Assembly (NCBI RefSeq): GCF_014529535.1
Contig: NW_023503423.1
Location: 6,124,473-6,188,472, forward strand
DNA from: Bradysia coprophila
Lineage: Eukaryota > Arthropoda > Insecta > Diptera > Sciaridae
Reading direction: 5' to 3'
DNA length: 64,000 nucleotides
This document shows positions 1 through 18,555 of the stretch, piece after piece. Position 1 is the stretch's first letter, and each line of letters starts with the position of its first letter. The translations under genes and the position numbers were made by a program. The notes below the pieces were generated by a model, which saw only the letters and a program-made list of their open reading frames with translations, did no database searches and was not told the DNA's origin.

Positions 1-3000
1 TGATCTGTGTCATCACCGAGCTCATAACGAATTCCGTCGAACAAATGATACGATTTGGTTTGCCCGGTCGCATTAGATCGCTTAACAAATGCAAGTCCTG
101 TGCACAGCTCAATACAATATAACTGGCCGGCTTCTGTGCATTCGTTTCGGATATACGAGCGGCCGACAAACGATTTTTGTCTACCCGTCCACCGCTGGAT
201 TCGATCATTGACGTTAATATCGACCTACTCGGTCGAACCGTTGGCGTAAGAAAAAATGTTTTACCTTCGAACAGCGTGCGACGCGACGACGATGAAATCG
301 TTTTCTGTATGTCCGCTTTGAATGTCTGCTTGAATTTGGGATCGTTGATTTCGTAACCGTCAATCGGTAGAAATTTACCGGCTTTGGCACTTTCGACTAT
401 CCATTTGGACGATAAAATGTGGTCGACAACGCTTAGCGCGACCAAAAGTTTACAGCTTCGTACCAGACGAGTTACCACCAAGTGTGTTGCGTCTGAGGGA
501 TTTTCAACTATTTCGCCGCCAAGAGATCTGAAAATCAATTTTGGTTGGTGCCAACAATTCAAAAACTAATTTCTCGCAAAGCAAACTCACTTTACAGCTC
601 TCGTCAATCCATCAATGTTATCGACTTGCGAAAATATAATTTTCGGTGCGTTGTCTGCTTCCAGAGGCTCAGTACACATTATGTCATCGGGAATCTCTTC
701 CAGTGGCGGAATTGTACGCATTTTTTTCACCTTAGGTTCGGCAGGTGGTTCTGAATTGTGTCGTTTAACTCGCTCGTGAGATTCTTGGGTAAGGTTGATT
801 GGCGATTTCCAGGCAGCTGAAATTTGGAAGATGGTTAAACATCGGAGAATTTTCAAGTTGGCTGAGATATGAGACTGGACATGGACAAGGAGATACTTAC
901 TCATCAAATGGGGAACAAGGCCATAGTCAATCCGGAAAGGTCCTGTGATGTTATACTGCTGGTATTTGGCTGTTTCAAACTGAGACATGCCACTCAAATT
1001 ACCCAGCAAAATGTCACTGAGCCAAACTGTATTCACAACGGGAATGTTCCAGTCTTTGGCTCGCTTGTACTTCGGACCATCCGGTTTCTTACAAATCAGC
1101 ACCGTATTGTGTCGGCTCAAATACGTTGTGAGCATAGCGCCTGATTCGTCAATCATGTTCTTAATACGAACTCGTTCTTCGCCCTCAAAGCCGGATATGC
1201 CGATGATATGACGCGTTGCTGGTCGTTGCGTTCCGAATGTACTTGGCATTGGTAGATGCAATGCTTGCCAGGGTGGTACAACTTGTTTTTTCATAACCGT
1301 GTCATTCAGCCAGTAAGCAGTAACGCATCGCTTCGAATCACGAATTGCTTGCATTACCACGCCGTGCCGTTGGGTACGACAAAGTACATGTGTCACGCGT
1401 GGACAATACATTTGCTCGATCTCACCGCCATGTCGTTGAATCAGTTCTTTCCATTCGGGTAACATTTCTTCGCAGATCTCATCGTATTCGACAATGAAAA
1501 ACGTACATCCCAACAGGAACAGAGCTGGTGGAAGCTTCAAATTCGGATTGTGACCGTAGAACTGTGGACGTTGTAATGGTGGACGACCAGGACTGGTGGG
1601 CAGAAACGGTGGTTTGATGCTTGATGGCGAATGGGAAACTGCGGCAGACGGTGTGGCAGGTTGTTGAATTTGACTAACTACAGGCGTTGCGGGTGCACTA
1701 TTTGTTATATTTCCCAAAGTACGACGTTGTACTACTTGCTGCTGAACTTGCTGTTGTTGTTGCTGAATGGCAGCCAATTCTTGTGGTGTTCGCTGTACGG
1801 TCGATTGATTTAAAGCCGCATTGTGCTGGGCAGTCATCAATCTTAATGTACCTGCTGCAGAGGGTTCGGTTGGTGATTCCGGAATATTTGGAGTACTGCC
1901 ATTGTTGCTCAAGCGATTGCTTAACATGTTGGCAAGTGCCGTTTTTGTCTTCGAATTCATCGAAGCCTGTGAATTCGGATCTTGCGCAATTTGAATTTGA
2001 TTTGGTGCACCCGGCGTCGTTGGCGTTGTAACAACGGACGATAAATCTTGATTGACTTGATTCACTTCGGAAGTGAATCCTCTCGGTGACACGGGCTGAC
2101 CCTGTGGTCGATTTTGCTGTTGCATTTGTTGTAAGCGTTGGTATTGTTGTTGTCGTTGTATTTGAAGTTGTTGCAATTGCTGTTGTGCATTCGGGTCAAC
2201 AAATTGCTGTTGGGGTGACACTGTTTGTGAAATGGGACTGAGACCCGGAGCTCCTCCTCTGACTAAAAGCGGTTGTCTGACATTACTTTGTTGTTGAACT
2301 TGTTGCAACCATTGGAGCTGTTGTTGCTGCGTCATTCCCGCTGGCATTTGGCTACGAACAATAATTGCATGTTGAGCTCCGGCTGGTCGTTGACCAGTAA
2401 CAATATTGGGTGCATTTGGTCGACCTTGAAAGGCTTGCTGACGGAGCATCAAACTACGTTCCCGTTGCTTTTGTTGCAGTTTAGTTAGGTACTCGGCTCG
2501 CCGGATGGGATCCTAAAGAGCAATCGGAAATTGAGAACAAATTAAATTTGGGTAATGGATGAGACGCGAGTGTAAAACTTACCAGTGTCTGAAGATGAGC
2601 ATGTGTTGCAGCATCCAAATGGATCAATTGACGTTGTGGCTGATTACCCGCTTGAGGAGGCCATTGTTGAGGTCGCTGCTGTGTCGCTCTAATAAATTGC
2701 TGCTGTGGTTGTCCCACATTTGTCTGTCCTTGCTGTACTGGACTCTGTGGAGTCCATTGATTTACTAAAATATTTGCATTTTGTGGTTGCACTAAGCCCG
2801 GCTGCTGTTGCTGCACGATTATTTGATTTTGGATTTGAATCTTTTGCTGGGTCGGCATAACTTGTTGCTGAGATTGTTGTGGAGATGGAACCGATTGAAC
2901 TTGCTGGTTTTGAATAATTTGCTGTTGTTGTTGTTGTTGTTGTTGAGTTGACTGAACGATTGGTGATTGAATGCTCGATTGAATGTTGGGAGATTGTAAC

Positions 3001-5507
3001 AACTGTGGGAGATTCGACTGTTGTTGATTTTGTGTGGTCACCATTGTTGCTTGCTGTGAAGCGTTACTTCCGACTTGTTGCAACTGCATTTTAATTTGCT
3101 GAATTGTCTGCTGTTGTTGAAGGTATGGATGCATCCGTTGTGCGTTCAGTTGATTTTGATTTTGCGGCGAGTTTGCATTTTGATGCTGCGGTGACTGTTG
3201 ATCGATTTGTTGCTGCTGTTGCATGGGCGCTTGAGGTGATTGTTGAATATTGGCCACATTCTTTTGAAGCATCACCTGTTGGTTTGCCACTTGCTGTGAT
3301 GGCGGTCCTTGCGCTAAATTATTATTGCCTTGAACCTGTTGCTGTAGCACATTCGCCTGTTGTTGATTGTTCGAATTGATAATTTGCGGATGTTGTCCAG
3401 CTGGCTGCTGGTTAATGATGACAATATTCTGATTTTGTGAATTGTTCAGGAGTTGTTGTTGTTGTTGGTTGAGTTGATTGAACTGCTGTTGACTGATTAT
3501 GATGCGTTGTTGGGGCTGTTGACCTTGAACCAATGGTTTATTAATATGTTGACCAGTCATCACGTGCTGCTGCGGTTGACCTTGAATGATCTTAACTTGC
3601 TGTTGCCCACCGGGCGTTTGCGTGGTATGAATGAATTGGATCTGTTGCTTCTGTTGATTCGTTCCGATAATAAGACCAGACTGTTGTTGGGACTGTAAAA
3701 TGTTGGCGGTTTGAGCAGCAGTTTGTTGACGTTGTTGTGACATTAAATGTGTTTGCCTGGAACGAAAGTGGAAAATCATCAAAAAGTTCGGACATGGCGT
3801 CGTGATCAGGAAACGGTTAATTGATGGCCATCGGACTGCCACAGAATAAATTGTTTAAAACGGGAAGATCACTAACCTCGTTTGTTGTATAATCTGTTGT
3901 CCTTGAGCCGTGGATGTATTGATGATATGTTTCTGGGTGATGACCTGATTATTCTGACTGATAATCAGTTGCGGTTGATTTGGATTGCTAATTTGCTGCT
4001 GCATTTGTACGGTTTGCTGTAAGTTCTGCGACTGACCAGTGGGACCGACTTGTTGCATAATATTTTGAACATTTTGAACGGGCTGTTTTGTCTGCGTCAG
4101 TATCTGATGAGATTGTTGGCTTTGTTGGCGCAAAAAGTCCGGACCCGATGTCGCCGAACTACTAACCGTTGACGATGACGTTGCAATTTCACTGACACTC
4201 CGATTCAGTTGTGGCTGCATTGTACCATTACCAGCCAACAATTTCTGCTGCTGATTGTACTGATGTTGTTGATTGATTGCAGTGATCTGCTGTTGAATTG
4301 AAGCATTTGTCGCAATGGCCTGCGAATTACGGTTTTGCTGTGGAGATTGACCGGGCAGTTTGTTTGGCTGTTGTTGTTCGACTTGATTCAAAGTGGTTTG
4401 CCGTTGCTGCATCATTGCCATGTTCTGATTCAATTGCGGTCGTTGCTGTGTTAGCAGAGTTGAAGAGGACGGCGATGCCGATACACTTTGTAGTATGGAA
4501 TTTATTTGACTTGTCATTGAGGCAGCGGCTGATTTTTCGGCATTCACTGCATCAATCTCACGTGGCACGGGAATATCCGACTTTTCAAGATTTTCTTCGT
4601 AATCAAAACCGAGTATGCTCGAGAGTGACTGTTTTTCCGGATTGCTATTGCCAGCCGATGTTGGTACCATTGAGACGACAGTGGGTTTTGGTGCCGGTTT
4701 CGTAGATACGGAATCCGGCTGAGGCACAATTAGTAGTCGTGGATGGTACATCTGAGGATCACGTAATTCTTGACCTAAGCAAAAACGAAAATTCATTAAC
4801 TCTGGCTCGTCGTCTTCTAAGTTCATCAAAATTACCATTCAACGAATCAATGATCCAATCCGGTGTCACCACACAGAAATTATCGTTTTTGATTGTAATC
4901 GCTTTCGCATACGCTGGCCCATCAACCGAGCCACAGATTAGATGTGTCGTTCTTGCAGTAAAATTTCGCTCGACCACTCCACCATTAAATGTAATCAAAG
5001 CGTACAGTCGATTTCGATCGGTTGCACTCACTTGTGTAATGGAGGCAAACACTTGCGAAAAACATTTGGAATTGGGTGTTGGATCGTACGGTTTTGTTGA
5101 CGCCAAGCGTCCCAATTTTGCGGAAGCAATTACCCACGCTTCGGTCACCGAAGGTATTTCATACAAATCGGATGCTTGAGCAATTTCACTCTCGTCGAAA
5201 CCTTCACCACATAACAAATGGGTGGTATTTGTCATTAAATAATTACAACACGATGCACCACCATCCTTAAGCAGCTTATCTGTCTGTATAATGTAAAGAT
5301 AAAAACTTTCTTATTATCACTATCGGTTCAGGGAGTGCATTCAACACTGAATGTATTTTGACATTTGACAATAGCCTCCGACCAGTATGTAAAATCGGTA
5401 TGACGTTTTACCTTTGCATCTAAGTTCCCGGTCACAAAGTATTTTACTTCTTTGAATAGATCCTCTCTCAGTTTCAATTTATCTAAATTTACCGCGAAAG
5501 CGCTCAT
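1..5507 (-). CDS. Ptip: PTIP/PAXIP1-like multi-BRCT protein (7 exons, C-terminus off the left edge)
   Basis: Nuclear adaptor of the KMT2C/D (Trr) H3K4 methyltransferase complex and of DNA-damage signalling (family knowledge). Exons read on the minus strand: 5412-5507, 4836-5283, 3877-4774, 2583-3756, 901-2512, 591-816, 1-527. All borders are GT/AG and phases match, giving about 1660 codons so far. I chose the ATG at 5507 because the in-frame codon upstream is GTG. Two N-terminal BRCT repeats cover about residues 10-190 (motif WVIASAKLG). A glutamine-rich linker runs from about 230 to 1150. BRCT3-4 lie at about 1205-1390 and BRCT5 at about 1468-1550 (SLGGEIVENPSDATHLV). BRCT6 starts near 1565 and is cut by the window. 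The conserved LDPIRRAEYL segment sits right after the exon 4/5 junction. The 817-900 intron is stop-free and a multiple of three. Exon 7 has no ATG, so simple ORF calls miss it. Confidence 0.93.
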
Positions 5508-6585
5508 CTTGCGTTGATTCACAATTACGACGGTTGGAAATGTTTGCTTTTTCCCATTAAAACAAAGATAAAGTTAACTGCAATACACTTCCACCAAAAC
5601 TAAAAGAGACGCCATATATATTTTTCCTTTGCATATTCAGTGTTGCCATCAACTATGACAAGTGGAATATGAGCGGCAGGAAATAAAATTGCAATATTAA
5701 CCGTGACATCACTGACGACTAGTCAGTGACGATGGTGACGATACTGTCTATTGATAGGATGATTATACGGACGGGACAGGTTAATAATAGTTGATAGGTA
5801 TATTCTATTGCAATAGACGCCTCATCTCTTCCTTGTCTTTGGACTCCTAAACTGAGTTAGATGACAATTGTCCAAAAAAACTCACACTTTTTAATCACAT
5901 TTCACAGTAATGGTGATTTTTTACCCATCCATTTGGATTCGATTAGGTTAAGGTTACGTATCAGTCCGTTAAGGGATTCTTCTGACTGAATGGAAAATGC
6001 ATCCGATTTCGGTCTGCTGCTTTTCAGAATTCTAATGGTTATTTATGACGTCGGGTGCAAAGTACTTTATTAGCCTCTAGCTCTCAAATTATGACAACAG
6101 GCCGCATAATACACATCGTGAGCCTAATAAAGTACTTATTTGCATCGACTCATACAACAATTTATGCAACAGAGGCATCTATAGTTTGCCAATTTTGTAC
6201 ATAATATTCTGAGTTGTATAAATCCCCTTCACATGCTTCTGCACCGAAAACCGTTCATTTCATCAATGAAGCATTTCTTCGGTGCCCTCAGCATATGTAA
6301 AATACTCACTCACCTTATGGTGTAAATAAAAGTTGGAAGCACCGACGTAATCTACTAAAAAATGATCGAAAATGTAAGACAAAGTTCTGCAATGATTTAT
6401 CTTTTACGGAATGTATGTTCATGACCTTCCCAATGTCAGATACGTCAGATACCCAGTTGTCAGACATGTCGAAAAATTTCGAATTCGAAATCCATTAAAT
6501 ACTGAGAGCTCGTACAGTAATTTTTCGTTAAGTTTAACCAGTGAATTTTGACAAGTCTACCCATATAAATTATGTGGGTAGGAAC

Positions 6586-6846
6586 AAGGTTCTGAAAGAA
6601 CAGGTTAAGACACCCACGAGGGCGGCTGACACACAAATTTTGACAAATAGATGCTATTTATTGAACATACTCATTACAGATTGTTTGAAATGTCAACTTG
6701 AAGAAAAAAAAAAGTTTTTATCAGGTTGACATTTCAAACAATCTGTAATGAGTATGTTCAATAAATAGCATCTATTTGTCAAAATTTGTGTGTCACCGCC
6801 TTCGTGATCAACTCAGATGTGTCTTAACCTGTTCTTTCAGAACCTT
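6586..6846. mobile_element. Foldback MITE with 10-bp target-site duplication
   Basis: Two near-perfect inverted arms of about 110-120 bp start AAGGTTCTGAAAGAACAGG and meet at a short A-rich loop near 6705. The sequence GGGTAGGAAC is repeated directly at 6576-6585 and 6847-6856, immediately outside the arms. Long terminal inverted repeats with a 9-10 bp duplication fit a Mutator-like (MULE) non-autonomous element; that class is inferred. The arms differ by one small indel block near 6613-6625. Related ends occur at 17741-18276. Confidence 0.85.
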
Positions 6847-7446
6847 GGGTAGGAACTCGTTCAGGAACTAAAAATTCGTTGTCCAAAGTGAAAATTTTCA
6901 CATATTTTATTTATTTATTTGTTGGTTTTGAGACCGTTCTTACAGCCTTTTACAGCCAATTACAAGTTCAGTCTGGACCACCGGCTTTACGTGACTTCCG
7001 AACCACGCCTCGAAGTATGTAATTACTCTCTGAGGAAAGTTAGGTGCGAAATTGATATCTCGCCTTAATGTAGGCTAGACATATGTACACAAATTCATCG
7101 TATTTGGGTTACGTCATACGATTCATTCAGTGTGTACATCGTTGCAGCCACCAAACACACCGCAACTACCCAAATTATGAAGCTTTATATGAAAGAAGTG
7201 TTCCTCACAAGTGAAACTTAACGAAGAGTTTCTGAACGAGCTCTAGACCTGTCAAAATTTTCAAAGTCAACTTCACAGGGTACGCACTTTGAATTATCGA
7301 AATGCTTTTCACGAAGATAAACGTCAATCAATTGAGGTTAAGGAGAACTTAACGAAAACTTAAGTGCGGCTCCGTTGACGAGTACTATACCGTATAATGA
7401 GCATGATGTGATATATAGTGTCATGTCGGCGTCTTTGAAATAAGTA

Positions 7447-7590
7447 AAGCATTTCGCTTCAGCTGTTTTTCAGTTGATCCACTCATGTTAAACCTGTTTA
7501 AAGGCGTAAAATAAAAAATGTTTGTGGCTTACACCATTATGGTCGTTCATTTGTTTGATCAGCTGAAAAACAGCTGAAACGAAACGCTTC
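7447..7590. mobile_element. CAGCTG-family MITE, copy 1
   Basis: Inverted ends read CTTCAGCTGTTTTTCAGTTG at the left and its near complement (CAGCTGAAAAACAGCTGAAA) at the right. Three further copies lie at 12439-12630, 48343-48552 and 51408-51556. Non-coding interior. Confidence 0.75.
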
Positions 7591-7749
7591 ACAAAATTCA
7601 CTAGATTCTTCACCAAATTTTAAGGCTAAGAAGAGGTCGTATTCTGTTCATGCCTACGAGTAATTATACCTAGAGAGGAAATTTCGAACAAAATTACGTT
7701 AATTATGTGGTCCCAACATGAAATACGAAATGTTTATTGGTATGTGTTT

Positions 7750-7862
7750 GCCCTCTTAATAGAGTGTTATGATGGCAAATACTTTGACAAGTACCACAAG
7801 GCAAATTATAAATTAACTGGTATCGGTCGTCTCGCTCCGATCATAACACTCTATTAAGAGGC
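7750..7862. repeat. Inverted repeat element (ends CCCTCTTAATAGAGTGTTAT)
   Basis: The 24-bp left arm at 7750-7773 is matched by its complement at 7840-7862. The interior carries a TTAACTGGTATCGGTCG-type segment that recurs at 21335-21452 and again near 21490 and 21590, so this is a dispersed family. Confidence 0.65.
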
Positions 7863-7993
7863 ACTGTCGAAAGCGTCAACGTATACATGTATTGGTGTAA
7901 AATTATATGAAATGTGTATCTTATACAAACTAATGTTGGTACCACTTTTCGTCATACAATTTTCCTCTCTAGGCATAATTACTCTAAGGTTCA

Positions 7994-8254
7994 CAGGGCC
8001 TATTATGTAGAATTAATTTGCAAAATTTGCAAAAATTCACAGAAATTCACAAAAATTTGCACAAATTTGCGCTTCATTTTCAGCACATTTTGCAAGTCTT
8101 TGCGTTCTTTTGTCTGTTTTAGTACAATTTAAAGTGAATAAAGTAATTAATTTGACTTTGAAGGTGTGTAGAAGTCGTTTTTTGAAAATTTTTGCAAATT
8201 TGTGGAGAATTTTGTGTGAATTTTTGCAAATTTAATTCTACATAATAAGCCCTG
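7994..8254. mobile_element. hAT-type MITE with 8-bp target-site duplication
   Basis: Ends read CAGGGCCTATTATGTAGAAT and, inverted, CATAATAAGCCCTG. AAGGTTCA is duplicated directly at 7986-7993 and 8255-8262. Terminal CAGGG and an 8-bp duplication are typical of the hAT superfamily. The interior is built of TTTGCAAA-like words on both strands and codes for nothing. Confidence 0.85.
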
Positions 8255-8695
8255 AAGGTTCATGCGAAATAAATTCAACCATCTAGATAATATTTATATA
8301 GATGGAATTTAGTCTCTAGCTTTCCGTGATTTGTATTCAGGTTTCAATCTTCAATCACTGGGTCCCACCTTTTGGGTCCTTGACTGACACTTTTCTAAAT
8401 GTATTTTTGATGAATTTCTTATTTTTTATTAAATTACTAAACTGTTGTTAATGTAAACGGTAAAACATTTGTTTCATTTAAAATGTAAACGGTAACACGT
8501 TTCATTTTTTACGTTGAAATAAAAAAAATTCAACAAAGGTCGGAACAAAGCAATACACCAGCTTAGTAACGGCTCTCGCTTCGCTCTTCACACTCGTATG
8601 AACTGTCTATTATTCTGTTTGATTGCCTTTTTGTTACATCAGAGTAGATGCGAAGTATGTTTTGTGAATGTGGCACGAGGACTTTTTCACAAAAT

Positions 8696-10130
8696 AAACG
8701 AGCCGTCAGAACAGTCGGAGCGTTTGCTGCGACTGAGCCCCGTACAAACCCGTACATCTATTGCGTACGTGACCCTAGTTCGTCCGTCGCCCTACTCTTA
8801 CCGTAAGCCTACTGTGCCCGTAAACGTCGGTAAAGTAAAATTCTTATGAAATGTGTACGTCTTAAAAATTGCGCATAGCGCAATTACGAAGCCCCGTACG
8901 ACGTTCCTTTCAAATGTAACACAAATTTCGAATTGACCTAAAATTAAGTAAGTATCATTTTCACCGATTTATATTGATTTTACAAAAATCCAAAATGGCG
9001 GCCGACGGCCATTTTGTTAGGAGGTGGAAAGTAGTACGGCTGCTTTACATTCGTTAGTACCTTTCAAACAAAAAAAAATTGAAATTCGGTCAAAGTTTAC
9101 TCGAGATATTAACAAAAAAACACCACCTTCACTGTACGGCCGAGTAGCCACATATAAGCTCACTCCAAGAGACCTAGCTCACGCTCCGGTGAATCGAATT
9201 TCATAAACTTTTTTTTCCCTGATTGGTACGGTCAATACCTACACGGAAAAAAAAGATTTGGAAAGAATTGTTTGCTAGAAATATATTTATAGTTGTGACA
9301 AATATATTTATATTTTTCACAAAATTTCAGGTAATTTGCTTGTCACAATTATATTTAATTATTTGTGACAAATTATTTCAAAATATATTCGTTACAAATA
9401 TATAAATTACGAATTATTAAAAAAATATTTGTGGCAAATAATTAAATATATTTCGGACAAATATTTATATATTTGTAACGAATATAGTTAATTATTTGCT
9501 ACAAATGTTTATCTAATATATTCGCCACAAATATTTATATATTCGATACCAATTTTTTACATTAAATTGGTATTGAATATTTCTTTTTTTTCCGTGTATC
9601 TAATAAAGCAAAATCCATCTAAATACGTTCAAATTTGGCCAACCTACAAGCAAAAACGGCTTGCCGCCCTGTACCTAGTTCACACCAAGGGGTCTAACTC
9701 ACGAGTCGGTCATCCAATTTTCATAAACTTTTTTTTTGTCGATCGGTATTGTAAATACCTTTCATTTGACGTATCACTTACAAGTGTAGTGCTTAAATGT
9801 CTGGAGATATCGTCGAAAAACAGTTAGGCACTTATTGGGCCCCAGCTCCGGAAGGGTCGACCCAAAATCGCCCATCTTCGAACTTAGCCTCACTATTTTG
9901 ACTATCTTTCAGGGAAATTTTTTTTTTGAAATCGGATTTGATTTACTCAAGATATCGACGTGACAGACGGACGGACGGACGGACGGACGGACGGACAAAA
10001 TTTTTATTGCGGATTCGTTATCTATGAACATAGGCAAACACTTTGCCCTTACCGTCTGCTTCGAATTCCATCAATTACACACGGCATCGTAATCCTATAA
10101 GCCCCTTCGTACTTCGTACGGGGCTAAAAA
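8696..10130. repeat. Dispersed repeat with CCCCGTAC ends, copy A
   Basis: Homologous to 39773-40637. Shared blocks include the start (GTCAGAACAGTCGGAGCGTT, with one mismatch in copy B), a GACGGACGGACG tract near 9965-9995, and the end (CTTCGTACGGGGCTAAAAA). Copy A is longer because it carries a nested MITE (9242-9596) and an extra partial duplication of its middle. The class is unknown to me, and no protein is encoded. Confidence 0.75.
9242..9596. mobile_element. TA-flanked MITE nested in the dispersed repeat
   Basis: Inverted termini CACGGAAAAAAAAGA / TCTTTTTTTTCCGTG are flanked by TA on both sides. The interior is tandem AAATATATTTGTGACA-like words. The related copy at 40260-40290 reads straight through the insertion point (CAATACCTATCAT), which supplies an empty site. 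The TA duplication suggests a Tc1/mariner-type mobiliser (inference). Confidence 0.8.
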
Positions 10131-10509
10131 GTGCGACAGATGTTCTTCTCTTACACTTTTGTAAAAATATGAAATCCCCCGGTACTTAATGAACATGGTA
10201 ATAAATGAACTTTATTAGTTTTTGGTTGATCGTTAAAAATAACTCAGTTCATCAATCGGTAAATTGGTACCAATTTCGACTCTATAATGGTGAAGGTATT
10301 TAAAATATTTGTAAAAGGAGAAATTTATTGGTAGACCGAGAAAACGTAATCCCTCGAATATAATTTCCCATTCACCAAACCTTCAATCGTGAATAAAATA
10401 TCACGACTCGTGTGAATTACGGCCCTCGCTTCGCTCTGGCCGCAAACTTCACGCTCGTAGGATTTTTACAATATTCTCTTTGATTCATTCATTATATTGC
10501 CTGCAAAAA

Positions 10510-10650
10510 TTTAACTTTAATTTAATTTAATTTGACACACAACTTGATAGTCAACTATCAAATTTGTTAGTTTGCTATTAAGTTGTTAGTCAACTACCAA
10601 GTTGTTGGTCAACTATCAAATTTGATAGTTAACTATCAAGATGTTAGTTA
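10510..10650. repeat. Short imperfect tandem repeat (AACTATCAA words)
   Basis: Repeated GTTAGTCAACTATCAAATTT-like words of about 20-22 bp are present in both orientations. It is simple tandem DNA and no function is visible. Confidence 0.6.
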
Positions 10651-11314
10651 GTTAGTCCTACTAGTTTCATGCACATCGAAAACAAACTTATATAATTTAT
10701 CCACACTACCAAACAAAATCAAATTTCATCAAAGGAATCTTTTTTAATTGAGGCTATGATCAACAGTGTAAAATCCCGTTTTTTTTGGGATAGCTTCCAG
10801 ATCCTTAGTCCTACATAGCCCATCTTCGAACTTAGACTCGGGATTTTAATTTTACGTATTTAAAAAAAAGAATCATCGAAATTGGTTGAGAATTACTCAA
10901 GTTATCGTGCCCTAAACGATTTTTTGTTACCCACATTTAACGTTTTTCATAGCATTTCATACATTTTCAATCACAGTGAACCTTTTTGTTACCCACATTT
11001 TTCGGTATTTTCTGGTGTAAGACCCTGACTTTCAATTTAACTATCAATATAATCGACTGTGCCCGGTGCTTGTTTCTGAAATCGACAGAATGCCAAGAAA
11101 ACTTTTTTCACAAAATATGCCCTGCTTCTACTTAACAGGGAAAGATGCAATAGATCTAATTACTCATCGCAGTTATTTTGACATAGCAAAATTATTTTTT
11201 TTAAATATTGTTTGCTCTACGTAAACGAACTGATTACTCTCGTTCAATACGTTTCACATGATAAGAATCTCACAACGGAGTATAACATTAGATAAAACTC
11301 AACGCCACAGAAAA

Positions 11315-17548
<6,234 letters not shown>

Positions 17549-17608
17549 GCCGGTACATACCTCCTATCCATCTTCACAGTAAATTTTTTTTGTAAAACAA
17601 AAACATTC

Positions 17609-17614
17609 AATAAA
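17609..17614 (+). terminator. Polyadenylation signal AATAAA of the PECR-like gene
   Basis: AATAAA lies 61 nt after the stop codon at 17546-17548. Confidence 0.6.
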
Positions 17615-17740
17615 AATGCATTTTAAATTTCAATTTTCAATGAAATAGCTTCGGTGCGGGCAGCAACTATCGCAAATTGTTGATTTTTTTTTCTTTCGCC
17701 CCTTGGCAAACAAAGATCAAGTGATGCGTAGCCAGAGGTT

Positions 17741-18276
17741 AGGTTCTGAAAGAAACAGGCTAAGATACATTACACATATAAGTGCAGCTCACAGCAGAAA
17801 GTTCTTGATACATAAAATACTAGAAAAGACTTTCATGGTTACATCAGATGCGTCCTCATCTCTTTCTTCATGACGTTTTGCAACTGATGGATTTTCAATC
17901 AGATAGTAAAACGAACTGAATGCCTAATAACTTGAGTGAATTCGAATTTTTCCTGGAACGAATTTGACATTTTTGCATCATGTTCTGAAGATGAAGATAA
18001 GCGTATTTGGGTCCTGAAGGCCGCCTGAGTTCTTAACGATTTTGCGAGGTATCGTCGTAGGTAAGAATTCTGAGAGACACAATAAACCAGAAAACTGGAG
18101 GTGGCACCTACTTAATCCGCAGGCGTCTCAGCACTGTTTACTAGAGTGGGCAGTGGTATTCTTTGCTCTACAATTTTGCTTTGCATTCAACTCTCCTAGC
18201 TCCTGAAAGGACATGTTAACACACCTCACCAGCGGCACCATCTGCTCTCATAGGTGTCACGACTTGGTCTTTCAGA
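17741..18276. mobile_element. Degenerate element with GGTTCTGAAAGA-type ends
   Basis: The left end GGTTCTGAAAGAAACAGGCTAA and the inverted right end GTTCTGAAAGACC resemble the arms of the MITE at 6586-6846. A second inverted sub-repeat occupies 18198-18276. No intact target duplication is seen. It fills most of the gap between the PECR-like and SRR1-like genes. Confidence 0.45.
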
Positions 18277-18555
18277 ACGTAGTCAATCTTTACTTCTTTG
18301 TTTTAAGTATTACGCGCTGCGTGCATTGACATCCTGAAATATGCTCTGATCTGCCGTTACGAAGACTGTTGTTGACAACACTGTAAACGTCCAGCATATC
18401 AAAACAGAGAGAGGTGAAGCATGTATTCCCAAAAATTCACGAGAAGAGTATAATAGGAGAAATAACCTAGAACAGGCAATAAGCGACAGAAATCTGAGAA
18501 CTATACTGAATTTATAGAACAATCGAAAGGAAATGAATGACAAACGAATTCGGCT

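Larger units (their letters stand above)
5508..11314. other. Intergenic repeat field between Ptip and the PECR-like gene
   Basis: No coding gene is recognisable over 5.8 kb. The first 1 kb upstream of the Ptip ATG is unique-looking AT-rich DNA, and any Ptip promoter should lie here. From 6586 on it is mostly transposon-derived: a foldback MITE, a CAGCTG-type MITE, an inverted repeat at 7750-7862, a hAT MITE, a 1.4-kb dispersed repeat with a nested MITE, and a short tandem tract at 10510-10650. The listed small reading frames are stop-poor stretches inside these repeats. Confidence 0.75.

Noticed and set aside
6586-6846. Microprecursor-like hairpin as an RNA gene
   Set aside because: The arm length, flanking 10-bp duplication and related ends elsewhere fit a transposon better.
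11258-11314. Upstream in-frame ATG for the PECR-like gene
   Set aside because: The 19 extra residues are not SDR-like and would precede a normal family N-terminus at the ATG at 11315.
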